DNA from: Plasmodiophora brassicae
Lineage: Eukaryota; Endomyxa: Phytomyxea; Phytomyxea; Plasmodiophorida
Length of the DNA: 64,000 nucleotides
Assembly: GCA_036867785.1 (NCBI GenBank)
Contig: CP145417.1
Location: forward strand, 186,001-250,000
Reading direction: 5' to 3'
Below are positions 11,615 to 23,528 of this stretch, in pieces. Position 1 is the first letter of the stretch, and each line of letters starts with the position of its first letter. The notes beneath the pieces were generated by a model. That model saw only the letters and a list, made by a program, of their open reading frames with translations, did no database searches and was not told where the DNA came from. The position numbers were made by a program, and so were the translations under genes.

Positions 11615-12085
11615 ATGCAGCCCAGCTATGTAGAGCGAGCCAACGACGGTGCAGGGAGGACTGAATCACAGACTGGGCTTCCCGTCATTGGCGACGATAT
11701 CGTGCGGGGCGACATGAAGTTCCTGTGGAACAAGGCTCGCGCGTCTCAAGGCGGGAACAGCGCCGATTTGCTCGGCGACACCCCGTTCGAGAATGATCTG
11801 CGCCTGGGTAAGCACCATCTCAAGCTGGTCGACGGCGAATGGGTCCTGCTGTCGAGCTCGGCGGGTGCATCGGACGCACCCAACATGGGCGCCGTTCTCG
11901 AGGAGAACCAGCGACTAAAGGCGCAGGTCGCCGACCTTGAGCGTGCCAACCACCGCCTAACCTTCAAGAACAAGCTGCTCATCGCCATGTGCACCATATC
12001 AGAGGGCGACCGACGCGTTGCTGAAATGGAAAACGAACAGCTCTTGAAGGACGCGGGAAAGGCGCCACCCGCCCACAAGCCGTAA
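11615..12085 (+). CDS. CBY1: Chibby-family coiled-coil protein
   Basis: A single exon encodes 156 residues. The first ATG in the open frame is at 11615. The middle carries the Chibby signature: a short LRLGKHHLKLVDGEWVLL segment (compare the LKFENGQW of animal Chibby), then, after a short spacer, a leucine-zipper coiled coil beginning LEENQRLKAQVADLERAN and continuing past KNKLLIAM. Animal Chibby is about 126 residues; the extra length here is at both tails. Chibby proteins act at the distal mother centriole and ciliary transition zone during basal body docking. The match therefore fits a flagellated life stage, as does the ATAT1 gene further on. The gene converges with the TauE/SafE gene on the other strand. 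Confidence 0.78.
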   Translation: MQPSYVERANDGAGRTESQTGLPVIGDDIVRGDMKFLWNKARASQGGNSADLLGDTPFENDLRLGKHHLKLVDGEWVLLSSSAGASDAPNMGAVLEENQRLKAQVADLERANHRLTFKNKLLIAMCTISEGDRRVAEMENEQLLKDAGKAPPAHKP

Positions 12086-12340
12086 ATCGGCGGGACAGGA
12101 CAGCAAGGACATTGCCAAACGAACCATGTATAGTAATGAAGCCAAATATCGAACCAGCATGCATGGGCAGTGATGACACTGGACAGCGTCCGAATGTACG
12201 TCGGGGCCAGGCAAATGGGCACGATCATGTCGGCGAACAGGAAACGCCTGAGCGCGCATGAACGGAACGGAGGAAGCCCAGCGGCCCAGACAGGCTGTAA
12301 GCACAGTGGTCGTATAGTAATATTAGGTCGTGACAGGTGG

Positions 12341-14124
12341 TTAGCATGGCGACGAGAACGTGAAGAAATCCTGTCCCGCCCTCGCCTGCTGGACGGTGGA
12401 CAGCACGCCGCTGACGGTCATCATGCAAGTCGCCGCGCCGATGACGACGGCAATGGCGATCACGATGAACGACGTCCGGTTGTACTTCCGCACCAGGAAG
12501 ATAAACACGAGCTGGCCTGCCAGCGTCGACAGCAACCCGACGAAGAAGTACCACACCGCGTACGACACGATTAGCGATCCTAGCACCACACAGTCAGCCG
12601 AGGAGGATCGCAACGACGTCGTCGACAGCGCGCTATATACCAAGAGTCGCATACAGGACAATGGCGGACGACGCCGTGAGGAACTATGCCAAGACTGCTC
12701 AGCGCTGGTCCACCATGATAAACGGGTGGCACATACGACGGCCATGGCGGAGGTAGCCGCTACCACTTGATGGGGCATCTTCAGCTCGATCAGCAATGGG
12801 CCCAGGATCATTCCTACACGCGACGCACGCGGCAGCGCATTAGAACGGATCTTCATGGAACGTACTAGCGACTATGTGAGGTGCCTACCACCGCCGATGC
12901 CGACCAAACCTCCCAGGAGGCCGGCCATAGCCGACATGAGGGGATACAGATATATCGACCTGCTGGTCCAAACGACATCCGATGGCTGCTTGCAACGTCA
13001 GCAACGCGGCCCGGTGGGAGGCAGAACGACGGACACCAACGTTGGGTTTCCAACCGCACGTCAGCTTGCGCTCGGTACGAGCCGCATAGACGCGGCCGAT
13101 GGCGACGGTCAGCGCGCCCAGTACGGCCCAGAAGAACACGGTGACGGTCCAGTACGCAGACGAGCAGGCAGCGATACCAAACAGGGACGAGGCTGCATGC
13201 AAATCAGGTGACTGTTGGCCGACCGGACACAGATGATCGGGGTCGGCTTACACCCGGGTCGGCTCGACTTGAGCAACTGGACAGCGAGGACAACCAGCCA
13301 GATCCCAACGATGGCGCCCTTCTCGCCGGCAGTCGACAGGTCTTTCTTCAGCAAGAGGCCCAACTCAGGAGACGGGTCCGCCTCGGGTAGACTCACAGAC
13401 CGCAGCGATGAATTGCTAACCTGGGCCATGGAGATGTGCAATGCGTATTGGTGCTTGTCTCGTTTCCACGCCGCACGAGCCTTCATCGTCGTCCGGAACG
13501 TCGTATAGCCGAGCGTGATGAGCAGGATAACAACAATAATCCACGTAGGGAACACGATGTTCAGGATGACGCCGACCGACGTCCCTGCGTCAAAGCGTCA
13601 AACAGGGGGACGGGGACGGGGAACGACGACAGGGGCTGTGCTGTACCTGCCAGCAGCATGGGCGTGAACATGACGATGACTGAGTAGTCGATCAGCGGTC
13701 GCTCGTGAACGATCGGGTGCGTCCGGCCGATGTTGAAGGCCATGTTGACCAGCGACCCTCCAAAGATGATGGACTGTGAGATCGGGATGGCCTGCTTCGT
13801 CGACATGCCGGCAATAAGCACGAGGACCGGGACGAATATGCCACCGCCACCTGCACGGCCACCAAACGTTGGCAATGCATGCTCAGCGCGTGTTAACAAT
13901 GCCGTACCTAGACCACCACCAGCGGCCAGAGCAGCGCCAATGAACACGGCAACCGTCCCCAGCGTATCGTCCACCGGCCGGTAATCGTCCAGGATCGACC
14001 TGACGACGCACGCGCCCGCCTTGCACAGATGAAACGCCCCGCACTGATCGTCGTTCGCGCACGACGCCGACCCGGTCACCAGCAGACACGCCAGGACAAC
14101 GGCCGACGGCACCCGCATCGTCAT
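12341..14124 (-). CDS. TauE/SafE-family membrane transporter
   Basis: Six exons on the minus strand: 14124-13908, 13850-13647, 13584-13252, 13192-13041, 12985-12889 and 12813-12341. All joins are phase-consistent with introns of 55-75 nt; the last exon may hide one more. About 490 residues. A signal peptide (starting MTMRVPSAVV, or two codons later) and a short Cys-rich lumenal segment come first. Two homologous membrane halves follow, each opened by the family's glycine-rich motif: GGGLGGGGIFVP in the first and GLVGIGGGMILGP in the second, then the conserved HQVVAATSA. In plants and bacteria this family moves organosulfur compounds or sulfite across membranes. The substrate here cannot be told. 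The arrangement with an N-terminal leader resembles the plant and protist branch. Confidence 0.82.
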
Positions 14125-14603
14125 CGGCGTCGAGCGCACCCAGGTCGCCCTGACAGACCCAGTCGGCATCAGGCCCTTTCACGGCCGTCGGCTGACGATC
14201 ATTCCGCCGCGCTCGTCTCCCACTGTTGTTGTTCCATCCACTCGGCGCCGCGCAGGTTTCTATTTATGTTTCCGCCACCACGAGGTAACATAGTCCGCGG
14301 CGCGCAGCCCCCGCCCTGTACCGGTGACACGGGCTCGCGCACGGGGCGCACTTTGCAGACAACGACAGCGGGCATGCTTCCGTTTCCATTGTATGCGTAC
14401 AGTACAGTAACGAAGATACGTTAGCGAAACATTTATGCCAGTCTGGGGCGGCGAAGCGATGCGTGCCCGTCGAGGATGCTGGACGGGCGCCGGCGCCTGC
14501 GGCCGGTGGACCCGGAGGGGTCCAGGGCGCCAATGCTGTCCTGCAGGCTCCGCAGGTGTTCCCGAGCGGTAAGGATTTTCTCGTCGATCCTGTGATGTCG
14601 GTG
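14125..14603. other. Intergenic region between TauE/SafE start and SMCHD1-like stop
   Basis: It holds the upstream region of the minus-strand transporter gene and the 3' flank of the SMCHD1-like gene. No convincing coding frame, repeat or RNA was seen; open frames here are GC-driven and have no family resemblance. Confidence 0.4.
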
Positions 14604-17600
14604 TTAGGCGGTGGCGTGCAGCAGCAGGCGGCGTAGCACAGACCTGGCGCTTTCGTCGTTGAGCTGCTGCGCCTCGTTGAACAGGGCTCGCTCGTCGTCG
14701 CACATGCGCATGTACTTCTCAATGTCGTCGATGCGCCTGACGAGTCTGTCCTGTGTCGCGAGCAAATCGACCGGATGGACGCTGACGACGCTCGGCAGCA
14801 TTTCGGCGAACGACTTGATGCGGTCGCCCAGGCGCCCGTTCGATGCGACAACCCCGCCGTCATACGTGAGCAGTGTGCCACACCAGACGTTGTGGCGAAT
14901 GGCGTACTGCTTGAACGACATCGCGTCCTGGTACGTGTCCATGACCTCGAACCCTTGGAGGAAGTTGCCGCAGACCTTCTCGAACACTTTGTCGTCGACT
15001 TGCGGATGTTTCCGGACGAGCGAGGACAGCGGTCGTGGGTCCCGACCCGACCAGGTCTTACGAGGCCCACGAGATTTCATCCAGGGCGGGTCACGTTGTG
15101 TCCGACGCGGTGACCTCATCGATGACTGCCACGGGAGCGTCAGACCGGACGAAGACCAGCATGACACTTGTGCGGTACTGTTACCAGATCGAAATGGGCG
15201 TTCGGGCGTAACGACGTGGAGGCGGATGCCGAGATCTGCGTGTAGATGGCACCATTGAGGTTGCCTGGGCCCAGGGCGTGCGTAACGAGGCGGGCATCCT
15301 CCCGGTTGGCACACGTGATGCACTGGCCGACGATCGCAGCGAAGTTCGGGACGCGCCTGTAGACATTGTAGTTAGGCGGGCGGGGCATCTCGTAGGACAT
15401 CTCCTTGATCTTCTGATGAACAGCCCCGAGCTCCAGCCGGGCTTCGCTCAGCATCAGAAAGGAGTCAAACTGCTGTCCAGCGGGGCAGTGCTGCACGCTG
15501 ATGACCTGGATACGATCTCGAAGACTCAGCATGTTGTAATTCTTCTCCTCGTACAGGCTAGCGACGCGTGTCAGTTCGGCCTGCAACTTGCGAATCTCCT
15601 CCTTCAGCAGGGCCTCTTGCGCCTTCAACGCTGAGTGCTCACTCTGTTCTTGCGCATCCGGGGAATAGAAGAATCTCAACGATGCCGGCTGAATATTCGG
15701 GTGCGAATGCAGCTTGAACATGAGGGTGTGACTTCCGGATGGCAGGTTGGCGTTTGGGTTGATCCGGAGGCCGACGATGACTATCGAGTCGCCAGCAGCA
15801 GAGAGGGACAGCCTGGGTTTGCACAGAGGAGTGCCGCCGTAATCCTTCACCTGAAACACACCACCAGTCTCGATAAGATGCCCAAATTGCCACCGGATGC
15901 GACTCAGGACGAACCACACATGCGAGCTGCTCTTTGGCGGATTCGTCCATCGGATCACCAGTCAGGTTGTTGAACCTGTCCGCAAAGTACAACGATATGA
16001 CATCGGGAATGGCACTGCGGGAGTCCGTTGCCTGGGCCTGAGAGTCCGAAGAACCGCCGCCGTTCGAGCGCGCAATGAGCCTAAATGGTTGGCATGGGAC
16101 AACCCTGAGCACGCCGGTCGATCGCGTAATCGTTCTCTCGTTGACATCAGGGAGTAGCTCGAGGACGGACTCGTCGCTTTCGTTGTAGCTGCGATAATCG
16201 GCGCTTAGAAACCACGAGGTTCACCGAATGCGCATGATACGTACTGGACGATCAGCTCGAACTGTGTGACATGCTGGATTCTGCCATGAGGACAGAACCT
16301 GAACACTGTCGCGTCGGCACCTCCTACGGCTACAACCTCGTACAGGTCATCAGCGGGCGTTTCGGTGGAATCTCCTACAGGGTTGGTCAGCAACCATCGT
16401 CGCATCAAAACGACGGGCAAGACGTACGAAGTTGTGACAGCCACAGGTTCCGAAGAATTTCATGATGCGAAAGCAGGTCGATCCGCTGGCCTCGACAGTC
16501 GACGAGGTGGCCCTGAATAACGGGCAACGGGTCTTCGGCGCGGATCGCAGTCTGGACAGGCTCGAGGACAATCCCACAGACCTGTCGTAGCCATGGCTGC
16601 GGGGCGGAACGAATCAGCAACAGAGAGAGAAGATGCAAACCGCACCTGTCAACGTACCCTGATCGAGACAAAACGAAGGACATATGGCTGAATGCAATCT
16701 CTTCGGTTCGATGCCCTGTGCTCGATAGTCACCGCGACGCTTTCACCATTGCTTGGCGAGGCGATTAAAACGGAATGTGTGTTGATGCAGCCCGAACCCG
16801 CTCGTGATGACAGGACTTTGCCATAATCGCAGGACACAGACGTAGACAGGTCGCTCGACAGAATGGCACCGGCGGCATCGCACACATGGACTGTTACATC
16901 CAGCTTGCATCGCGAGTAAATGGGAACGTCGACGATGACCTCCTCAGAGCCAACGTCCTGAATAAACGACTGCTCTGGCGCGATTCCTGGGAATTTCACA
17001 ATGAAGTGATGTGGAGGACCTAGCCATAAATGATTGTCAATGAATGAAGACACAGGCAGTCTTTTGAATACCGTACCTTCTACAAGCTCGAACTTGGCGG
17101 TCTTCGGGCAATCCGGGGCGCCGTCGACCTGGACGACGTAGCCTGCTTTGGCAGCACCAACAAGAACGCGACCGGGGAACGTCATTACAGCACCGTCAAT
17201 GTGCCGCTCGGTGTCTCCAGTGGCCAGCAGTTCAGGAAAGGTAACCGAGAGGGTGCGCAGCAGATCGTCATCGGCGACCGCATTGTCATACTTGTCTTGG
17301 AGGATGACTTGGAGGGCGTTGCCCATTGGAACGCCACAGGTGAGAGCCCGCTGAACCGAAATGCGAACGTGGTCCACGACGTCGGCAACCAGGGAGACTT
17401 TCAACGGAAACGTTAGCCGCGTCGGCGCCGCTGAATCGTCGTCGTCGCTGTCAAGCATCGCCGACCCGATATCCAGTGCCGTCATCAGCGTGTAGGCACC
17501 GGTCCGGGTCGTGGTTGGGAACTGGAACCCAGGAGAAATAACGCCGTCCGCTGTCAGGTCATGCCGCTCACCGTTAAACTCGACTGTGCACGAGGCGAGT

Positions 17601-20600
17601 AGCGACGCCGGATATGGCGTGGCGACCCGGGAACCGTTCTCATGTGTCAGGATGACCTTGAGGCAATGAGTAGAGCCGACCACGACAGGATCGCCCTCAG
17701 CAACGTCGGCCAGAGTGACTGCGAACGAGGCAATTTCGTCGCCCGGAGTGACAACCAGCTCGATGCACACGTCCTCGCTTTCGGGGCCAGACCCTCGCAG
17801 CCGGCTTTTATCCCTTTCGAATTCAAGCCGGATGGTCATCAGCAGACGTTCCTGCCCACTGTTGACGCGGATCGCCGGTACATGAATTGCCCCATTCGTT
17901 GTTGCGATGACGCTGGAAGCACGCAACAGGAGAGGTTTCGCCATTCGCCATCGGTTCAACCGTGCACGAGAGTCATTGACATGCAGCGAAATGCCTTTGA
18001 CGGCTGGTGACGAAGAGCACGGCATACGAAACCGATCGTAAAGTTGCAAGTCCAGTGGCGGCAGCCGTGTGCCGCTGCGAAGAGTAATCGGTTCAGAAGG
18101 TGGCTCAACGCCAGGTGGCCATCCGATCGAGAAAGGTTCCCCACCGGCGACAGATACGGGTAGTTTTCCGATCAGATCATCACAATAGTAGACGTCGAGG
18201 GACGTAACATTTGATACGTCCACCGTTTGCTGCGAAGCAGGGTCCTTCGGATCAAGGCGAACCTTTGTTATCAGCACACGGTCCGCGTCGCAGATGAAGC
18301 GCGACGATCGAACATCAACGACACCGTGTCGAAGGCTGAGAAGTCTCATCATGTCGTCGTCCGGAAGGCATTTGTTTTTATACCTGGAAACATGAAGTCA
18401 GACGACGAGCGCTGATAGGGGCACATTACGGATAAGCAACCTGTCCAGAACAACAATCGCGGCCTTATCCTGCGATTCACATCCAAGGCCCAGGTGCATG
18501 ACAGGAAGAGCGTAGGACTTCTTTCTGATGCTGTCCGTCTCCTGATCGACGATACGAAGCATGGCAGGCTTGTCCGCGACGACTTCGAACTCGTAAACAT
18601 CAGTGTCAACGCCCTGGCCATCAACTCCTTTACAGTTGAGTAGCTTGAATTGAACGCGGAACCGGCCGACTTTGTTGAACGGCGTCCCGATCTCCCAGAA
18701 ACTGAACACCTTGTTCTTTGCTTCGCCCGATTTCGATATCTCATCCCCGAACATTTTAAACTGCCTCTTGTCGGTATCGAACTTGCTGATGCATTGCTTC
18801 AGTTTCAGCAGTTGGCGAGTGAACGGAATATGGTGGAGCATGGCCGGGGGCGTCCCGCCATTCAAGACGCGGATGTCAGTGTTTGGAAAAACATAACCGG
18901 CCTTAACCTTGGATGGCGGTTGACCAGGAGGCGAAATGACGACCTCCAGTCGAGCCGGATACTTGGACTTCGCGGTCGTCAGGCACTGCTCGTAAGCAGA
19001 TTGAATTGCACTCTCCGTGGCAGCCTTATCAATAGAGCGCAATTGAACTAATAGCAGAACAATGAGCGAGGGCATTCGAACACGGAAGAAGACAGGTTAC
19101 CCCGTTGGATATGATTAGGATACCGCATTTCGGGAAGCCGCTGCGCGATACATCCCGGGCCTGACCTGCCGTCGCTGACAGTGATCCGCTCTGGCTGTTC
19201 TTCGAACGAACCCTCTCCACATGGACGCTTACGAAACTTAACGACTCGATAGAACTGCGCTGGCTCGTTCGTCGTTGCCAACGTCTGAATAATGTCACCT
19301 GTTCGAATCACTCGACTTTGCGACCCTGGGTTTGCGATTGCCATTTCCGAGTAGAAGACCCAACTGTGCAGAACTACAATGAGCAGATGGATCGCCCAAT
19401 TGACAAGGGGAATACATACGATGGCCTGATCTCTCCAGCCTCGTACGGTATTCTGCAGCGAAATTCGAGTTCTCGGTCGAATTCGACATGGCAACTTCTG
19501 ACCCACTCAGCGAACTGGTCGCGGATCGGCACCACCAGGTTGCGAGTCTCCCGACCGACCAGGGCGTATGGCCGCTGTCCTGGCTCAAAGGCTCGCGCGA
19601 CGACATCGGGGCCTTCGAGCATACTTTTCACGTCTTCAGTGAAGACCCCTTTGGTGTTCGTCAGGTTCCACCGCGAGTCGAAGAAGAGAGCACCCCGCAA
19701 TCTGTAACGACAGCGCGCCAGCTCTTTTACAAATGCGCCCTGCATCCACGAGGGCAACCAGTCGACGGTCGTCATTGGAATCAAACGTCCTGCTCAGCGG
19801 TCAGACACGACCACCGGATTTTCGAGCCAGGTCATTGCCAATACCTTGCCACCAGCACGAAAATATTGGATACTTTTCTAATGCTGGTAACTGAGGCTCT
19901 TCCGACGCCGGCGTCTCTCCCGTTCCACCATCGGCAATATCGTTGTATGTGTCCTAACGCACCTTCAGTGAACGACAACACGAACCTGACAACCGTTACG
20001 AACAGTTGAGAGGATCGCACCCAGCGTTTCCTCATTAACAAACGGAAAGTAGCCGATAGTCCCAAATACAGCCGACGGAGGATTGCTTGTGATAAGCTCA
20101 AACGTGAATGTAGACTGTTGTTCACGGAGGAGTTTGGCCTCGAGATCGTCCACTTCCCTAATGGGACGAAGCAATCATTAGAGGATCATATTGACAGTAG
20201 CAGTGACACGTCCTACGTCAGTTCCCAGGACTGCCGGCCGACAGTCAGACCGATGGAGATCGACCCTCCAATACTCGACGTAATTGCAGGGTGGTCGTGG
20301 AGATAGTAATGGTATACGTGGGCGAGACTCTTCGCCACAGATTCGGCGTGCTCCTCAAACCGCGAGACATATGCCTCCGTAATGTCAGCCACGATGACGT
20401 ACGTGAACGACGGAGGCCGTTCCTCGTCTTGGACCAGGCCCTGGATATAGGGAAACGAAGGCAGGTCTTTGAGGATGAGTGATTCGGCAAGAGACCCGCT
20501 TGGATGGGTCCTGATACTCTTTTCCCAGCAGTCCTTGCCCATCGTCTTGAATTCGTCAACAATGTCACGGCTTACATGGAATTCGCGGATCTGGACGTCT

Positions 20601-21393
20601 GTCACATCGACAATAGCCAAATGAAATAGGATGATTACTGACATCATCGCTGCAGGATTGCTTCGTGAGAACGTAGAGTTGCGAACCCAGATGAAAAGCA
20701 CTGGTCTTCGCGCCTACGCCAAACTTGCTGATTCCGGCATTCCTGTCGAATGATTCCGTATCAGAGAAAGCGTTGCGTACAGGGAAATGGGCCTTACAGC
20801 CGTAATGGATTCTCATAGAACTCTTCCATACTGTCCTGTTTCGGCTCAATTCCACGAGCTTCGGGGCTAAGCGCGTACGTGGCGAACTCGGCCAACGTGC
20901 TGAAGTCCATCCCCTGTTTCAGGGCACGTCACAAACCGACTGGACAGTTACGTCAGGATGCCCTTACGCATCCGTTATCCCTACACGTATCGGTTAGAGC
21001 ATGTTCTATGACGGTGCCATGATCGCGCTGGCATTACCGAATGACGAGGATGGAGTTGTCGCCACAACGTTCGAAATGGATCGAAATGCGCCCGGGAGAC
21101 GCCCCAGGCTCCTGGCGCTGACAGATCGCCGCCAGCGAATTGTCGACGAACTCGCAGATCGCGTATGGCAACGGGCTCTTGCCTTTATCGGCAAAGTAGG
21201 AGAAGTTCCCCGCCTGACAGTGTGTTCCACCGTCACCGACCAGCTCGACACCACACCACAATGCGAGGCGCCGCCCACCCACCTGCGTCATGACCGCCGG
21301 CGACGGCGTCATATTGATCCTGGTGATGAACGACGACCGCCGGTCCCCATCGGACGGGGTCGACGACGTCGCGGGCGGTGGCGGCGGCGGCAT
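14604..21393 (-). CDS. SMCHD1: SMCHD1-like protein: GHKL ATPase plus SMC-type hinge
   Basis: A long, many-exon minus-strand gene of estimated 1,700-1,900 residues (human SMCHD1 is 2,005). The GHKL ATPase opens with AICEFVDNSLAA near 21150, where the Asn-containing ATP/Mg motif lies. SKFGVGAK (near 20725) is the glycine lid equivalent of the human YFGVGGK. Then SLAHVYHYYLHD (near 20310) matches the human QLAHIYHYYIHG. A very long middle part (18.35-16.65 kb and flanks) is beta-rich, as in the Ig-like modules of SMCHD1. A coiled coil (near 15600) leads to an SMC hinge (NREDARLVTHALGPG, near 15300), followed by TLLTYDGGVVASNGRLG, as in the vertebrate protein. The stop is at 14604-14606. The start is uncertain: 21393 is in frame with the ATPase, but a further 5' exon up to about 21821 is possible. 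SMCHD1 silences chromatin in animals. Confidence 0.8.
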
Positions 21394-21445
21394 CGCTCCG
21401 CGCGGCAGCTCCGCAGTTCTGGGAGCGCCGCCGCCCAGGCGCCTC

Positions 21446-21474
21446 CTCCTGCTGCTGCTGCTGCTGCTGCTGCC
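21446..21474. repeat. CTG/CAG trinucleotide microsatellite
   Basis: About nine CTG units on the plus strand. They sit at the 5' end of the SMCHD1-like gene, where they may code for polyalanine or polyglutamine if the upstream exon is real, or lie in the leader or an intron if not. Confidence 0.7.
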
Positions 21475-21951
21475 TCTACCTTGGCGTCAAGCGTCCAAAC
21501 CTGCAGAGACCCTGAGTCGGGATGTCCCGCCCCATCTCGTTGGGACATGCGTGCGTTATCCCCCAGGCCGGGATGCATGTCCTGATTGTATTGTACAACC
21601 GTCACTGCAGTATGGTCGGCCAGCCGCGTGTCGACCTGTTCCACGTTGGTGATCACGCCGGGTGCCCGGGTTGCATCCGTCGCCATCACGTCCTCTGTGA
21701 CATCCACAGCTGTCCAATCCGAATTTGTTGTATGCGACGACAGCGGATGGCGTTGACCCTGGTTGTTGACGCTGTGCGAAACGATAATTTCTTGGTCTGG
21801 CATTCGGTCGCAACCCTTCAAAAGTGCATGCTCGCCAGAGACATGGACTCCCCGATGTCACATGGAGATCGAACCGGTGTACCGATAATGTTCACAAACG
21901 GTGCCGCTACTGGCGAGTAAATAGGGCGAACCGCCCGTACTGTTCAGCGTG

Positions 21952-23391
21952 ATGCCTTCCATTGTGGCCGCCACCACATCCGTGCTGATGCTGGTGGCTG
22001 GGCTGCCAGCATTGTCAGCTATGCTGACGATCTCCAGGGCAGGTGCCGCAGACGAACACCTTCCCAGCACTCCATTCCTGCTTGGGAACCTGTCGTTCAC
22101 GTCTGTCACCGCTCGGTCTGTTCTCCGGGTTCCAGCCGACAGCACTCGGCAGGTTGCCGAGCCCGATGTGGTCGCACGACGCCTGGCCGACATATCGCCT
22201 GTACCATTGTCGCAGGTTTTCCTCCTGGTCGAGTTCCAAGACTCGTACGATGTGACGTTGCTGACTGCGATCTGTGCTCGAAGCCAGTGCCCAGGCGTGC
22301 TGGTCGGCAACTGCGACGGGTCATCGCGGGCCTATTTCACCTGGATGGCAACACCTGGTCCTTCTGTTCCATGCGTTGCTATCACGTCAACAGTGACAGC
22401 CAGGGTTCTCGATTTCGTCTCCAACGCGACGACCGGGTCGTTTGTAGTGACGCCTGAAGGTGCCGATCCCGGTTGGGAGGTGCTTCGAGGGAGTACGTGG
22501 CTAATGGCGATTGCTGCTGCCTTGTACCTTGCGCTTGCACTGTTTGCCGTATTCAAGGGCATCTCCTTTACCATTGATGGCGCCTGCCGCCTGTTGAAGT
22601 TCTCCGATGTACCCAAGGCTGAGCTATATATCGTATGCCTGCACTTCGCGTCTGCGACTGTCGACTTTCTCACGTTTCTGAATTTCGCTGCGTTCGACTC
22701 ACGAGGCTTTTCCTATCGGACGCAAGTCCTTTTATCGGAACTGAGCAACCCGTTGAACATGGCGTCAACGGTTACGCTGGCGATTCTGCTTCGTGAAGCG
22801 GCGCAGGTCGGAACGCAAACCGTGCGCCAGCGTCTTTCCAGGATGATTATGTATAGCGTGGCGGTGGTGTTGCTGGTTGCGTCCCTCGTCGTCTTTGTCG
22901 CAGAGTTCGTTACGTTGCGCCGTTCTGCCGGCGACTCGCTCACGGCAGGCCTGGCGACGATCAACAGCCTCTGTGCAACGGTCTATTTTACATGTTTCGG
23001 ATACGCAACGGCCAAGCGGCTCCTGCGAATGAAGGGAGCGTTGCCAGAGGAACACATCCAGCGACGTCGACGGTTTGCTCTGCGTTTGGCCCATAGCGGA
23101 CTATGGGGCTTCGTCACTGTCCTGGGCATGATCGGGATCCTGGCAACCACAGCAAGTAACGGGAGCTTCGCGACCTTCTGGATGCTGTACGGCCTGATTG
23201 CCACCTCAAGTGCCATCACCCGCGCCCTGGAGCTATCGGCATTCGCCCCGATCGGTCAGCAATGCATGCTCGCTCGTGTCCAGGGCTTCCGGGTGTACTT
23301 TCGCACGAGACCGTCTCCAAGATGGGCTCCCAGCAATACCGTCTGTGTCCAGCCCTCGTCCCGCCATATGGCCGGCGCTCTGCCGACGTAG
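21952..23391 (+). CDS. Seven-transmembrane protein with secreted ectodomain, copy 1
   Basis: A single exon encodes 479 residues, starting at the first ATG (21952). It has a signal peptide up to about residue 25 and an ectodomain of about 160 residues with conserved cysteines (AICARSQCPG). That region loosely recalls a protease-associated (PA) fold: a GVLVGN strand, then VPCVAITS. Seven hydrophobic helices follow: WLMAIAAALYLALALFAVF, a helix in AELYIVCLHFASATVDFL, NMASTVTLAILL, IMYSVAVVLLVASLVVF, INSLCATVYFTCFGYA, LWGFVTVLGMIGILATT and ATFWMLYGLIATSSAI. A basic loop (KRLLRMKG...RRRRF) separates helices 5 and 6. The topology is that of a receptor with the N-terminus outside. No named family was recognised; a remote link to TOM1/THH1-type 7TM proteins is possible. 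The function is unknown. The C-tail is longer and different from its paralogues. Confidence 0.78.
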   Translation: MPSIVAATTSVLMLVAGLPALSAMLTISRAGAADEHLPSTPFLLGNLSFTSVTARSVLRVPADSTRQVAEPDVVARRLADISPVPLSQVFLLVEFQDSYDVTLLTAICARSQCPGVLVGNCDGSSRAYFTWMATPGPSVPCVAITSTVTARVLDFVSNATTGSFVVTPEGADPGWEVLRGSTWLMAIAAALYLALALFAVFKGISFTIDGACRLLKFSDVPKAELYIVCLHFASATVDFLTFLNFAAFDSRGFSYRTQVLLSELSNPLNMASTVTLAILLREAAQVGTQTVRQRLSRMIMYSVAVVLLVASLVVFVAEFVTLRRSAGDSLTAGLATINSLCATVYFTCFGYATAKRLLRMKGALPEEHIQRRRRFALRLAHSGLWGFVTVLGMIGILATTASNGSFATFWMLYGLIATSSAITRALELSAFAPIGQQCMLARVQGFRVYFRTRPSPRWAPSNTVCVQPSSRHMAGALPT

Positions 23392-23528
23392 GGCCGACGA
23401 GCACTGCCCTGGATGAGCGTTTCTCCTGTCCTATGTTAGGCCGTTATATAAATTACATTGGGTCGATTCCGTGTACCGGTAACGTAGCGGCCGAGTAAAC
23501 AGTCGAACTCGTACAGAGTTTGGCCTAG

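Noticed and set aside
21446-21474. Toxic-type expanded triplet repeat
   Set aside because: About nine units is an ordinary microsatellite length.
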